DNA of 19,452 bases from an uncultured Lentisphaeria bacterium (GCA_905211485.1 CAJMAW010000055.1:1-19452); one strand, 5' to 3'. Shown: positions 1 to 7,833, counted from the first letter of the stretch. The notes: a model not told the origin generated them from the sequence alone. Numbers and translations: made by a program.

Positions 1-2
1 AA

Positions 3-1154
3 GATCTTCCGCTGACTCTCCAGCCTCCCCGGGTTCTGCGGGATGAAGGAAAGGCGCATCCCGTATCTCTTGAACATCCCTGGGGGACTTATTTTCTGAG
101 CTGCGGGATAGCGGGGACAAGGCGCGGCCGGATCTGGTCGCTCTGGTCCGGGAACGAGGACGGCCCGTACGGCTGCCCGATGCTTGCCAGGAGCGACGAC
201 GAGGGCAAAACCTGGTCTCCGCCGCAGCTGCTTCTGGCAGCGCGCCGACATCCCGGAGGGTTTCCGCTTTCCAATAAGAACGGGGCGCTCTGGTGTGATC
301 CGGAGGGAGGGCTGTGGCTTTTTTTCTCTCAGTCGCTCGGATATTTTGACGGGCGCTCCGGAGTCTGGGCCGTCCGCTGTGCCGATCCCGATGCGGAGAC
401 GCTGAAATGGGGTGAGCCCATCCGTCTCTGGCACGGAGTTCCGCTCAACAAGCCCTGTGTGCGCCGGAACGGGGAATGGGTGCTTCCGGTGTCCCTCGGG
501 AGCCGGCGTTTTGCTTCCTTTGACGGAGAGTCTCTGCCGGATTCCCTGTTTGCGGAACTCGATTCCCTGCGCGGTGCCCATGTGCTGGTTTCCTCTGATT
601 CCGGGCGGAGCTGGGAGCGGCGCGGATTCCAGAACTGCACGGATCCGACGTTTTATGAAAACCATGTGCTGGAAAAACAGAAGGGGGTCCTGAAAATGTA
701 CGCGCGCGACCGCTGGGGGATTCTCAGCGCCGAGTCTTCCGACGAAGGATGGCACTGGACTCCCTTCCGCCGGGAATTCTGTTCCGTCAGCGCCCGTTTC
801 CACGTAAGTTGCCTCCCCTCCGGGAACTGGCTGATGCTGCGTTATGATACCGATGATCTCGCCGACGATCCGGACCGGAGAAAAAACATCACCGCCTTCC
901 TTTCGGAGGATGAAGGCGGAACCTGGCGCGGAGGCCTGCTCCTCGACGGAAGGGAAAAGGTCTCGTATCCGGATGCGTTTGTTCATCCCGACGGACGGAT
1001 TTTCGCGCAGCATGATTATTTGAGAAAGGATGGCTACCTGGTGCTTTCCGTCTTCCGCGAGGAAGACGTCCTTTCCGGACGCCCCGTGACGGACGCGGTG
1101 AGACTGGGAGTTCCTTTCCCGTCCCGCCTCACAGGCGATTGCCTCACTGTTTGA
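3..1154 (+). CDS. Sialidase-like (BNR/Asp-box) protein, 5'-truncated by window edge
   Basis: The frame is open from base 3 to the TGA at 1152-1154 (383 residues). The first ATG, at 180, is internal: residues before it (…YFLSCG…GRIW…) align with residues 47-62 of the paralogue at 12847-14046, so the true start lies left of the window, probably by only 10-20 residues. Four Asp boxes of form S-x-D-x-G-x-[ST]-W sit at residues 64-71, 197-204, 245-252 and 301-308 of the open frame, marking a six-bladed sialidase-type propeller (BNR_2-like). YARD, S-x-R and VSYPD segments resemble the places where this superfamily carries active-site Arg and Tyr. By eye about half of aligned residues match the second copy. 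Exo-sialidase activity is a superfamily-level guess; other glycosidase roles are possible. With the N-terminus missing, a signal peptide cannot be excluded. Confidence 0.8.
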   Translation, partial: DLPLTLQPPRVLRDEGKAHPVSLEHPWGTYFLSCGIAGTRRGRIWSLWSGNEDGPYGCPMLARSDDEGKTWSPPQLLLAARRHPGGFPLSNKNGALWCDPEGGLWLFFSQSLGYFDGRSGVWAVRCADPDAETLKWGEPIRLWHGVPLNKPCVRRNGEWVLPVSLGSRRFASFDGESLPDSLFAELDSLRGAHVLVSSDSGRSWERRGFQNCTDPTFYENHVLEKQKGVLKMYARDRWGILSAESSDEGWHWTPFRREFCSVSARFHVSCLPSGNWLMLRYDTDDLADDPDRRKNITAFLSEDEGGTWRGGLLLDGREKVSYPDAFVHPDGRIFAQHDYLRKDGYLVLSVFREEDVLSGRPVTDAVRLGVPFPSRLTGDCLTV

Positions 1155-1395
1155 CATGAAAGCCCGTCCCGGGGAGTTCCTCCCTTTTGCTGAACATGGG
1201 GGATCATCTGCGTGGTATTATGATTCCTTACTCTCCTGGACGAGGACTTCAGAGAACAGGAAAGAGGCACAGAAAAAATGAGAGAAAATGAGAGAATTTG
1301 AACCGGAATCCCGGAAAAGAAAATCCGCTAAACAGAACACTGCGGAATGAGAGAAAAGCAGGGAAAAAAGGAAAAAAGGAAAGAAGGGATAAGGG

Positions 1396-1402
1396 AAGGA
1401 GG
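1396..1402 (+). promoter_or_regulatory. Strong Shine-Dalgarno for pseudopilin-like gene
   Basis: AAGGAGG lies 8 bases before the ATG at 1411. This fixes the long, basic N-terminus as the likely start despite the pilin motif beginning only at residue 45. Confidence 0.7.
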
Positions 1403-1410
1403 AAGATGCT

Positions 1411-2301
1411 ATGAAGCTCTGCGGATCATCGGAAAAGGAGAAGAGAAGAAGTCCGGAGCGCCTGCTGTTCCGGAGACGGGGAAACAGGAGAATGCTTCCT
1501 GTTTCCGGGAGGAAGGGAAGGCTCTCTTTGCGATATGTGTCCTTCACGCTGATTGAACTGCTGGTGGTGACGGCGATCATAGCCATTCTGGCGTCACTGC
1601 TTCTGCCTTCGCTCAGGACTGCAAGGCAGCTTGCCATGGCAAGACTTTGCGACAGCAATTTGAGACAGCATGCCGTCTGGTTTCAGCTCTACGTCCTGGA
1701 CATGGATTCCGTGCTCCCCGTGACGGAGGTCGGGCAGGGCAATTACAACAGTTTTCCCGCCGTCGTGGATCTGCTTGTTCCCGGATACAACACGCTTCTT
1801 TCCGCCAATCAGGTCAGCAGTCCGCCATCCATTTCCCAGACCAGGCCCGCTCTCTCCGCCCATCCCTCCTGGAAGGCGATGATCTGCCCCGAAAATCCCT
1901 CGGAAAAATATGAGTCCCACGGTATGTGGCTGTACCGTCAGATCATGTATTCCTATACCATGCAGGGATACAATCAGGGGAAGAAATCTTCTGAGATCAG
2001 GAATCCTTCGAGCAAAGTCTTCGGCGGGGATGTTCCATATCGTTTCCGTCTTACGGGGACGGCGTATCTGCAGCAGTCTTCCTGGTTTTCCGTGCCTCGT
2101 TTTGATTTCTTTATTGTCCGCAGCTCGCTTCCCACCACGCCCTGTGAAGTGGAGGCTTTCACCGGACGGCATGCGGCAAGGACGAACGCCTTCTTTGTCG
2201 ACGGTCACACTGAAAACATCGCCCATCTGAAGGCGGCGGAAGATTATTTCATGCGGGACGGGAGAAGTTCCGGAAATCTCTTTAATCTGTTTGTCCCCTG
2301 A
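1411..2301 (+). CDS. Type IV pilin-like / pseudopilin (H-X9-DG) protein
   Basis: This 296-residue protein has a class III (prepilin) signal. A basic leader of about 44 residues is followed by FTLIELL at 45-51 and a hydrophobic helix to about residue 66 (…AIIAILASLLLP). Prepilin peptidase would cut between Ser44 and Phe45; a residue other than Gly at -1 is common in this group. Near the C-terminus His254, nine residues, then Asp264-Gly265 form the H-X9-DG motif that defines large pseudopilin families in Lentisphaerota and Planctomycetota (DUF1559-like). The protein is probably exported and anchored by its N-terminal helix; the roles of these expanded families are unknown. The leader is longer than the usual 5-20 residues and very Arg/Lys-rich. 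No secretion or pilus assembly genes are adjacent. The preceding 256-base spacer is A+G-rich without a recognisable promoter. Confidence 0.88.
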   Translation: MKLCGSSEKEKRRSPERLLFRRRGNRRMLPVSGRKGRLSLRYVSFTLIELLVVTAIIAILASLLLPSLRTARQLAMARLCDSNLRQHAVWFQLYVLDMDSVLPVTEVGQGNYNSFPAVVDLLVPGYNTLLSANQVSSPPSISQTRPALSAHPSWKAMICPENPSEKYESHGMWLYRQIMYSYTMQGYNQGKKSSEIRNPSSKVFGGDVPYRFRLTGTAYLQQSSWFSVPRFDFFIVRSSLPTTPCEVEAFTGRHAARTNAFFVDGHTENIAHLKAAEDYFMRDGRSSGNLFNLFVP

Positions 2302-2321
2302 CGAGCGCTTCTCTTTCTCAT

Positions 2322-2342
2322 CCCCTCCCTGCTGGGAAGGGG
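2322..2342 (+). other. GC-rich hairpin after the pseudopilin gene
   Basis: CCCCTCCC, a 4-base loop, then GGGAAGGGG can form an 8-bp stem with one bulged A, 21 bases after the stop codon. No T-run follows, so it is not a classical intrinsic terminator; it could still stabilise the mRNA 3' end. Confidence 0.35.
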
Positions 2343-2419
2343 TCCTTCCCCGGGAAAAACGGGAAATCAATCCGCTTCATTCTTATCAGGTTATCAGAGA
2401 GGAAAAGTGCTTTCCCGGA

Positions 2420-2456
2420 AGAAGGAAGGAGACCCGAGAAGGAAGGAGACCCGAGA
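2420..2456. repeat. 17-base tandem repeat, two copies
   Basis: The unit GAAGGAAGGAGACCCGA occurs twice head to tail at 2421-2437 and 2438-2454, with flanking matches extending the period over 2420-2456. It sits in the spacer upstream of the zinc dehydrogenase, in purine-rich sequence. Confidence 0.8.
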
Positions 2457-2530
2457 GAGACATGCACAGAAAGAAGGCAGAAATCCCGAAAAAAACAATA
2501 TACAGAACGTACTGAAAAGGAAAAAACAGA

Positions 2531-3559
2531 ATGGACGGAAAACAGAAAATGCAGTCTCTGTATTTTGCAGGGCGCTCACGCATTGAATTCATTGAAAGAG
2601 ATCTCCCGGAGCTGGGGCCTGGCGAAGTGCTGGTGAAAACGGCCGTGTCCGCCGTCTGCGGGAGCGAGATGGGCTGTTACCGCTCGGAAGAAGGACAGAT
2701 GAAACAGTCCGGCAATCCGGGACACGAAGCCGCGGGGACAGTCTGTGCCGCCGCTGCGGATGTGACGTTTCCTGCAGTCGGGCAGAGAGTCGGGCTCAGC
2801 GCCATTGCCGGATGTTCCCGCTGCGAATTCTGTCGGAGAGGCGAATACACATGGTGTCACCATTACCGTTTTTACAACAATATGCACAGCGAATACATCC
2901 GGATTGCCGCCAACGCATGTCATCCGCTTCCGGAGTGGCTGGACTGGAAAAGCGCCGTGCTGATTTCAGGAGACGGGCTGGGAGTCCCCTGGCACAGTGC
3001 CGGAAAATTTCTGAAGACCGGTCCGGATCTGAGCGTCGCTGTTTTCGGGGTCGGTCCGATCGGGCTGGGAACTGTGCTGCTGCAAAGTCATTCCGGGCGA
3101 AGAGTCATTGCCGTGGACAGATCGGAGGAACGTCTGGAAATCGCCCGTTCACTCGGAGCCTGGCTGACACTCAATCCCTCCCGGGACAATCTCGAAGAAG
3201 AAATCCGGGCCCGGACCGGAGGCGAGGGCGCTGATGTCTGTTTTGAAGCCGCCGGCCGGCCCGAAACCGCCAGAATGTGTTTCCGCTGCGTCCGTACCGG
3301 AGGCCAGGTGATTTTCAACGGCGAACAGGGAGAAGTTCCCTTTTCCGTCAGTGAAGATTTCATCCGGCGCGACATCTCGGCCACCGGATCCTGGTTCTAT
3401 CATTTCCATGAATTCAGCAACATGCTCGAAGCCGTGCGCAATGGTTTCCCCGCCGGAAATCTTGTCTCCCACGTCCTCCCCTTCGCTTCCGCGCCCGAGG
3501 CCTATGCCCTTTTCGCCGCAGGAAAAACGGCCAAAGTCCTCCTCTCCTACGAAAAATAA
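2531..3559 (+). CDS. Zinc-dependent medium-chain alcohol/polyol dehydrogenase
   Basis: This 342-residue enzyme belongs to the MDR superfamily (sorbitol/threonine dehydrogenase-like) and should oxidise a secondary alcohol or polyol in the cytoplasm. The catalytic-zinc ligand Cys43 lies in a CGSE motif, with GHE at 64-66. The structural-zinc lobe has Cys95, Cys98, Cys101 and Cys109. The Rossmann loop GVGPIG is at 173-178, and Asp196 at the end of the second strand predicts NAD(H) preference over NADP(H). The start is supported by AAGGA at 2517-2521, nine bases before ATG; a second ATG at codon 7 is less likely. Neighbours do not reveal the substrate; a sugar-derived polyol would fit the nearby sialidase-like gene but is inference. 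It appears to be a single-gene unit. Confidence 0.88.
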   Translation: MDGKQKMQSLYFAGRSRIEFIERDLPELGPGEVLVKTAVSAVCGSEMGCYRSEEGQMKQSGNPGHEAAGTVCAAAADVTFPAVGQRVGLSAIAGCSRCEFCRRGEYTWCHHYRFYNNMHSEYIRIAANACHPLPEWLDWKSAVLISGDGLGVPWHSAGKFLKTGPDLSVAVFGVGPIGLGTVLLQSHSGRRVIAVDRSEERLEIARSLGAWLTLNPSRDNLEEEIRARTGGEGADVCFEAAGRPETARMCFRCVRTGGQVIFNGEQGEVPFSVSEDFIRRDISATGSWFYHFHEFSNMLEAVRNGFPAGNLVSHVLPFASAPEAYALFAAGKTAKVLLSYEK

Positions 3560-3582
3560 GCAGGGCGAAGAAAAAAGAAGCG

Positions 3583-3626
3583 CGCTCTGAAAAAAGGAGT
3601 ACGCTCTGAAAAAAAGAGCACGCTCC
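3583..3626. repeat. 19-base tandem repeat, about 2.3 copies
   Basis: The unit CGCTCTGAAAAAAGGAGTA (3583-3601) is repeated with small changes at 3602-3620 and begun a third time at 3621-3626 (CGCTCC). It starts 24 bases after the dehydrogenase stop codon. Confidence 0.75.
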
Positions 3627-3666
3627 GCCCGGAGTCGTAGAGCCTTTCCCTCTGCTTGCAGGCAAT

Positions 3667-3703
3667 TTTTTTCTGAAGGCGTTTTTTCTGAAGGCGTTTT
3701 TTT
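3667..3703. repeat. 15-base tandem repeat, two copies plus T-run
   Basis: TTTTTTCTGAAGGCG occurs at 3667-3681 and 3682-3696, followed by seven more T residues. The two copies are identical. Confidence 0.75.
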
Positions 3704-3847
3704 CCTCCATCTCTCCTCTGTCGCCTCCCCCCTCCTTCCGCCATGGAGCAAGAGGAAGGGGAATGCTTCTCTTTTTCCCTCACTCCCCCCCTCTTCGGGA
3801 GGAAGAGGGGGAAAAATCCGGGAGAAGGGGATAGCACGGCAGAAGCA

Positions 3848-3915
3848 GAGAAGCTGTGCAAAAAGAGAAGCCGTGCAAAAAGAGAAGCCGTGCGAAAAGA
3901 GAAAACGTGTGGAAA
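3848..3915. repeat. 17-base tandem repeat, four copies
   Basis: The unit GAGAAGCCGTGCAAAAA fills 3848-3864, 3865-3881, 3882-3898 and, more diverged, 3899-3915. It ends where the A-run (T-run on the minus strand) of the thyX-DUF362 terminator begins, so it lies just beyond that operon's 3' end. Confidence 0.8.
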
Positions 3916-3955
3916 AGAAAAAAGGGAATGCAGCAGAATCTTCCTGCGCATTCCC
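3911..3955 (-). terminator. Intrinsic terminator of thyX-DUF362 operon
   Basis: On the minus strand GGGAATGC pairs perfectly with GCATTCCC (arms 3948-3955 and 3924-3931). An inner GCAG/CTGC extends the stem past a single bulge, and TTTTTTCTTTTCC follows immediately. It lies 36 bases after the DUF362 stop codon. Confidence 0.85.
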
Positions 3956-3990
3956 GGAGTTGTTTTTCACGTCTGGGGAGAAGGCACGTG

Positions 3991-5100
3991 TCAGTAGACT
4001 TCCTGGAGCTGGTAGGTTCTGGATCCGAGTCCGTTCCGTTCCAGTGCGTCGACCTGGACGAAAGGATCCTTTCCGTGGACCTTTTCAAGGAGATGAGTGC
4101 CTTCACCGAGTTTTTTGTCTCGGCCGATGAGACTGCCTTCAATGAAGTTTTCGGTCTTGATGAGGTCGAGTGAAGCCTGTTCGACGGCGACAATGTCATG
4201 GGAAGCGGTGATGCCGATGTCCGGCACCAGATTCGGCGTAGTGATTCCCCAGCAGTCGCAGAACATGGTCAGATTGGTCAGCACGTTGACATGAAGCAGC
4301 CTTTTGGGATCGAAGTGTTTGAGCACCGCCTTGGTGGTGAGCGCCATTCCCTCCTGGAAATGCCGGAATCCCTTTTCATCGTTCATGGTGAGCGCTCCGT
4401 TCGGACAGGCCAGAATGCAGTGGCGGCAGTAACGGCAGTGATGGAAGAACAGGTCGAATTCCTTTTTTCCGGGATTCACGGTGATGGCGTCTTCTGAGCA
4501 GGCCTTCTCGCAACGTCCGCAGAAGGTGCATTTGGATTTGTCCCATTCGATTCCGCCTTCGAGGTTGTGGATTTTGGAACGGGTTTTCGCATCGACGCAG
4601 CCCATGGCGATGTTCTTGCAGGCGCCTCCGTAACCGCAGACGCCGTGCCCCTTGACATGGGAAAGATTGATCATGGCTTTGGATTCGTAAATCAGTCCGA
4701 AGATCTGAGCCACGTCATAACTGCGGTAGCCGATATTTTCCGGGAAGGTGTAGGAATCATAGAGTCCGCCTGCGGAGATCAGGGGACAGCCGAGCGTTTC
4801 CTGGGTGTAGCCGCGGAGATAGGCTGTGGCGATGGTGTCGAAATAGCCGTCCACGACGACCGGCTTCCCGCCCGCCTCCCGGACGGCGTCCACAACGACT
4901 CTCACCAGCACCGGATGAATCGTCGTATATCCGTTTCCTCCGCCGAGATGCATTTTGATCGGGACATAGTCGCCTTCTCCGCAGAGTTTTTTCAAGTCGA
5001 ATTTTCCGAGGATCCGTTTCAGCTTTGCCGGCAGAGTGGCTGCTGCTTCCGGTCTCGTTACGGCCACAGACCCGAAATAGACTTTTGACGTTTCGCTCAT
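3991..5100 (-). CDS. DUF362 domain protein with two [4Fe-4S] ferredoxin motifs
   Basis: This 369-residue cytoplasmic protein has an N-terminal DUF362 region (about 1-180, with KMHLGGG near 49-55 and a Cys/Gly-rich segment at 151-168). A bacterial ferredoxin insert follows: Cys191, 194, 197, 201 and Cys222, 225, 228, 232-Pro, the C-x2-C-x2-C-x3-C pattern of two [4Fe-4S] clusters. A DUF362 tail continues to the C-terminus. The family is widespread in anaerobes and thought to move electrons or act in redox maturation, but no reaction is firmly established. The ATG lies 6 bases after the thyX stop codon, so the two are probably co-transcribed and perhaps translationally coupled, since its own Shine-Dalgarno is weak. 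Intact length for the family. Confidence 0.88.
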   Translation of the reverse strand: MSETSKVYFGSVAVTRPEAAATLPAKLKRILGKFDLKKLCGEGDYVPIKMHLGGGNGYTTIHPVLVRVVVDAVREAGGKPVVVDGYFDTIATAYLRGYTQETLGCPLISAGGLYDSYTFPENIGYRSYDVAQIFGLIYESKAMINLSHVKGHGVCGYGGACKNIAMGCVDAKTRSKIHNLEGGIEWDKSKCTFCGRCEKACSEDAITVNPGKKEFDLFFHHCRYCRHCILACPNGALTMNDEKGFRHFQEGMALTTKAVLKHFDPKRLLHVNVLTNLTMFCDCWGITTPNLVPDIGITASHDIVAVEQASLDLIKTENFIEGSLIGRDKKLGEGTHLLEKVHGKDPFVQVDALERNGLGSRTYQLQEVY

Positions 5101-5106
5101 AAGAAA

Positions 5107-5811
5107 TTACCAGATTTGACCTTTCGATTCAAAATAGGCCGCCACATTCGGGATGAGCGGTTTGATGAGTTTCTTGATCGCCTGCGCATACTGGCGGATT
5201 TCCCACTGCGCATGTTCGCTGTCCCGGAGTTCCAGAAAATGCAGGAGATTGTTCAGATCCACCGTTCCCCAGAAGGTGACCATCATGTTCTGGGGAAGCA
5301 CTCCGCGGGCCTGTTCGCGGCAGACTCCGGCGTCGAGCAGTTTGTTGTAGAGCGCCAGGGAATCCGTGTTCTGGCGGCGGATGAGCCCGCGCAGGGCCTC
5401 GTCCTCGAAATCAGGACTCTCCACGGAGGCCTGACGGTTGTTTTCCGCCTGTCTGCGCAGTTTTCCCGGTGTATAGAATTCCAGGTCAATTTCCGTATAG
5501 CGGCGGGAAATCTCGTTGTAGGACCACGTCCGGTGCCGGTGCCACTGCCCGCGCACGAAAAGGGGACAGTGAACACTGAATGTGAAAACAATGTGCTCCA
5601 GCGGACTGGTATGACGGTTTTCAATCAGATAATGCAGCAGGGCGATGTCCCGTGAGTCCATTTCCTTCTTGAGTTTGCCGAAGGATACGCGTGCCGCGTT
5701 GACGATGGTCGCTTCCGTCCCGAGGTGGTCGATGAGTCCGATCCAGCCCTGGCCGTCGAGGACGCGCACATGTTTTTCAGGCGGTATGTTCAGATGCTGT
5801 TGTTCTGCCAT
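5107..5811 (-). CDS. thyX: Flavin-dependent thymidylate synthase ThyX
   Basis: ThyX makes dTMP from dUMP using methylene-tetrahydrofolate, FAD and NADPH in the cytoplasm. The 234-residue length is normal. The diagnostic ThyX motif is at 92-105: RHR, then S97, N99-E100, S102, R104-Y105 (RHRTWSYNEISRRY), with H91 just before. SPLEH at 69-73 and the EQARGVLPQ segment are also family-typical. The start is supported by AGGAG about 11 bases upstream of the ATG. It is the first gene of a unit with the DUF362 protein 6 bases downstream. An 87-base gap separates it from ferritin upstream, with no clear promoter box. No thyA is seen in the window, so whether it is the only thymidylate synthase cannot be told. 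Confidence 0.96.
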   Translation of the reverse strand: MAEQQHLNIPPEKHVRVLDGQGWIGLIDHLGTEATIVNAARVSFGKLKKEMDSRDIALLHYLIENRHTSPLEHIVFTFSVHCPLFVRGQWHRHRTWSYNEISRRYTEIDLEFYTPGKLRRQAENNRQASVESPDFEDEALRGLIRRQNTDSLALYNKLLDAGVCREQARGVLPQNMMVTFWGTVDLNNLLHFLELRDSEHAQWEIRQYAQAIKKLIKPLIPNVAAYFESKGQIW

Positions 5812-5898
5812 AATGAGGGTGTCTCCTGTTGTTCTTCCTTAAGTTCAAAAGAATGCACCGAATGCGGGGGCGCCGCCGCGTGTGTGACGGATTCCTGC

Positions 5899-6423
5899 TT
5901 ACTTCACTGCCGAGGGCGGTGCCACGGGCGCGGTCCGCGCGGCAAGTTCCGCATCGACGAAAAGCAGTCCTTCGCGGGAAGTCCCCGCCATTTCCAGTTT
6001 GTCGATCACGTTGCTGACGCTGCGTTCCTCCTGGACCTGCTCCGTAATGAAAAAGTGGAGAAAGGTCATGGTGGAAAAATCGTTTTCCTTCATGGCCTGC
6101 GCCGCCAGTTTGCCGATCCGGCTGCTGACAAGCCGCTCATGCCCCAGCGCCGCCTGAAAGATTTCCAGCGGAGTCTTTGCGCTGACTGCGGGTTTGGGAA
6201 TCGCGTCCAGTTCGATCTCCGCGTTCTGATCGGTCAGGTAGTTGAAGAAAATGTTGGCATGAATGAGTTCTTCATCTGCCTGCATGCGCATCCAGTGGAC
6301 CGCTCCGGGCATCTTGTTCTTTTCGAGCAGCGCGGCAAGAGCCAGATAGATGTACGAGGAGTACATTTCAAAAACCATCTGTTCATTGAGGGCTTTCGCC
6401 AGTTTTTTGGAAATCATGTTCAT
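5899..6423 (-). CDS. ftnA: Non-heme ferritin (FtnA-type)
   Basis: This iron-storage protein should assemble into a 24-mer cage that oxidises Fe(II) at a ferroxidase centre. Counting from the upstream ATG, the expected ligands are Glu19, Glu52, His55, Glu96, Gln129 and Glu132, with Tyr26 in the EMYSSYIY segment. Two ATGs stand two codons apart (6423 and 6417), preceded by AGGAAAGGA. Starting at 6417 makes the ligands E17, E50, H53, E94, Q127 and E130, the same numbering as E. coli FtnA, and leaves 7 bases after the nearer AGGA, so 6417 may be the real start. The tail is Ala/Pro-rich and short. It is flanked by pfk upstream (114-base gap) and thyX downstream. No Fur-like box was recognised. Confidence 0.93.
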   Translation of the reverse strand: MNMISKKLAKALNEQMVFEMYSSYIYLALAALLEKNKMPGAVHWMRMQADEELIHANIFFNYLTDQNAEIELDAIPKPAVSAKTPLEIFQAALGHERLVSSRIGKLAAQAMKENDFSTMTFLHFFITEQVQEERSVSNVIDKLEMAGTSREGLLFVDAELAARTAPVAPPSAVK

Positions 6424-6537
6424 ATCCTTTCCTGTATTGGTTTCCCGGGGAACCTGGGCTCCCCTGCCGGAACGGGCACAAAAATCGAAAACGGAAGAGA
6501 CCGAAGAAAAGAACGGATGCGCGCCGTGCCGGGGGGA

Positions 6538-7833
6538 TCATCTCCAGGTGTTCAGCCGGACGCTGCGCCAGAGGTTGCCGTCCGGATCGATTTTCTTTCG
6601 TTCTCTGACGGCAAGGGGAATCGGCACATGCGTGAATGTGTCGCTCCAGTGGCCGATCACGACATCCGTGCATCCGTTCATTGCCGCGTGCACGGCGTTC
6701 TGGGCAAGGAGATAGCAGAAGACCGCGTCCGTTCCGTTCGCAGGGACGCCGCGGATGGAATAGGTCGGATCAAAGTATTTGATGTTGACATCGACATTGT
6801 GATTCCTGGCGTATTCCTGTATTTTATCTTTCAGGAAGAGCCCGATGTTTTTGTTCAGGAGATTGCCGGACTTGTCGGTCTGGCGTTCTCCTCCGATAAG
6901 TTCCTGGCCCGCGCCTTCCGCCACGATGATGACGGAGTGTTTCCGGCGGTTGAGACGGTCGAAAAGAATGGGCAGAAGCGCATTTTCCCCTTCCTCCAGA
7001 GTGAACTTCTCCTCCGGAACCAGACAGAAATTGATGTGAGTGTTTGCCAGACTCGCATACGCCGCGATGAAGCCGCTGTCACGACCCATGACATGGATGA
7101 GTCCGATCCCGTTGATGGCCCCGCGGGCCTCGTTGTGTGCGACCGTAATGACCGAATTCGTCGCATAAACCGCGGTCTCGAATCCGAAGGTCTTGTCCAT
7201 GAAGCAGATGTCGTTGTCAATGGTTTTCGGAATGCCGACGACGCTGATGTTCAGCCCCAGCTTCCGGGCTTCCTCGTAAATGGCGTGAGCGGAACGCAGC
7301 GTGCCGTCGCCACCCACGCAGAAGAGCATGTTGATGTCCATGCGGACAAGTGTCTGGAGCATGGTCCCGGGATCCTGGGCCCCGCGCGACGATCCCAGAA
7401 TGGTCCCTCCCTGTTCATGGATATCATCCACATTCTGTTCATCGAGAATTACCGGACGGTATCCGTTGGCGGGATTCAGCCCCGCATATCCGTAGGGGAT
7501 CCCGTAGACCAGGGGAACTCCGTAGGTCTGGCGCAGTGTCAGAGTCAGCCCCTTGATGACGTTGTTGAGTCCGGGGCAGAGTCCTCCCGCGGTCAGGATC
7601 GCCGCTTTGCTCCAGCGGGGATCATGAAAAATTTTCTTTTTGGGGCCCGCCTTTTCAAAAGCGTGGATTTTCCCGTCCTGGTCCAGTTCATGATTCACGC
7701 CGGAGATCTGGCGCTGAAGCAGGACGGCATCGTCCTCGTTCGTGAAATGAATATGAGTGGATCCGGCAAGAGGCGAGTCAATCCGGCGTTCCCCGAGTTT
7801 GGGTATCTCGAACAGTTGATAGTCGACTGGCAT
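6538..7833 (-). CDS. 6-phosphofructokinase, long plant/spirochaete-like type
   Basis: This 431-residue cytoplasmic glycolytic enzyme phosphorylates fructose 6-phosphate. Motifs from the chosen start are GGLCPGLN at 83-90, GGDGT at 174-178, PKTIDND at 202-208 and MGRDSG at 249-254. Gly177 occupies the position of E. coli Gly104, which predicts ATP as donor, whereas Lys203 occupies position 124, the lysine usual in PPi-dependent enzymes. This Gly/Lys combination, with FGFETA and the long N-terminus, is typical of plant- and spirochaete-like ATP-PFKs. The frame opens 23 codons earlier (ATG at 7902), but that codon precedes the promoter at 7893-7921. The ATG at 7833 has AAGGA seven bases upstream. 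No clear terminator was found in the 114-base gap before ferritin. Donor specificity needs assay. Confidence 0.93.
   Translation of the reverse strand: MPVDYQLFEIPKLGERRIDSPLAGSTHIHFTNEDDAVLLQRQISGVNHELDQDGKIHAFEKAGPKKKIFHDPRWSKAAILTAGGLCPGLNNVIKGLTLTLRQTYGVPLVYGIPYGYAGLNPANGYRPVILDEQNVDDIHEQGGTILGSSRGAQDPGTMLQTLVRMDINMLFCVGGDGTLRSAHAIYEEARKLGLNISVVGIPKTIDNDICFMDKTFGFETAVYATNSVITVAHNEARGAINGIGLIHVMGRDSGFIAAYASLANTHINFCLVPEEKFTLEEGENALLPILFDRLNRRKHSVIIVAEGAGQELIGGERQTDKSGNLLNKNIGLFLKDKIQEYARNHNVDVNIKYFDPTYSIRGVPANGTDAVFCYLLAQNAVHAAMNGCTDVVIGHWSDTFTHVPIPLAVRERKKIDPDGNLWRSVRLNTWR

Larger units (their letters stand above)
3560..3990. other. 431-base repeat-rich spacer between converging genes
   Basis: No credible gene lies here; the frames that stay open are short and made of Lys/Glu/Arg or Phe/Ser runs caused by biased base composition. 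It holds three short tandem-repeat blocks (3583-3626, 3667-3703, 3848-3915) and, at its right end, the intrinsic terminator of the thyX-DUF362 unit. No terminator for the plus-strand dehydrogenase is obvious. Confidence 0.7.

Noticed and set aside
3..179. Start of the left sialidase-like gene at ATG 180
   Set aside because: The upstream codons are open to the window edge and align with the N-terminal part of the paralogue, including SCG and GRIW, so 180 is internal.
1594..2370. 258-codon minus-strand open frame
   Set aside because: Antisense to the pseudopilin-like gene, which has the prepilin and H-X9-DG motifs and a strong Shine-Dalgarno.
3848..3915. CRISPR-like array
   Set aside because: Repeats of 17 bases stand directly head to tail with no spacers, and no cas gene is present.
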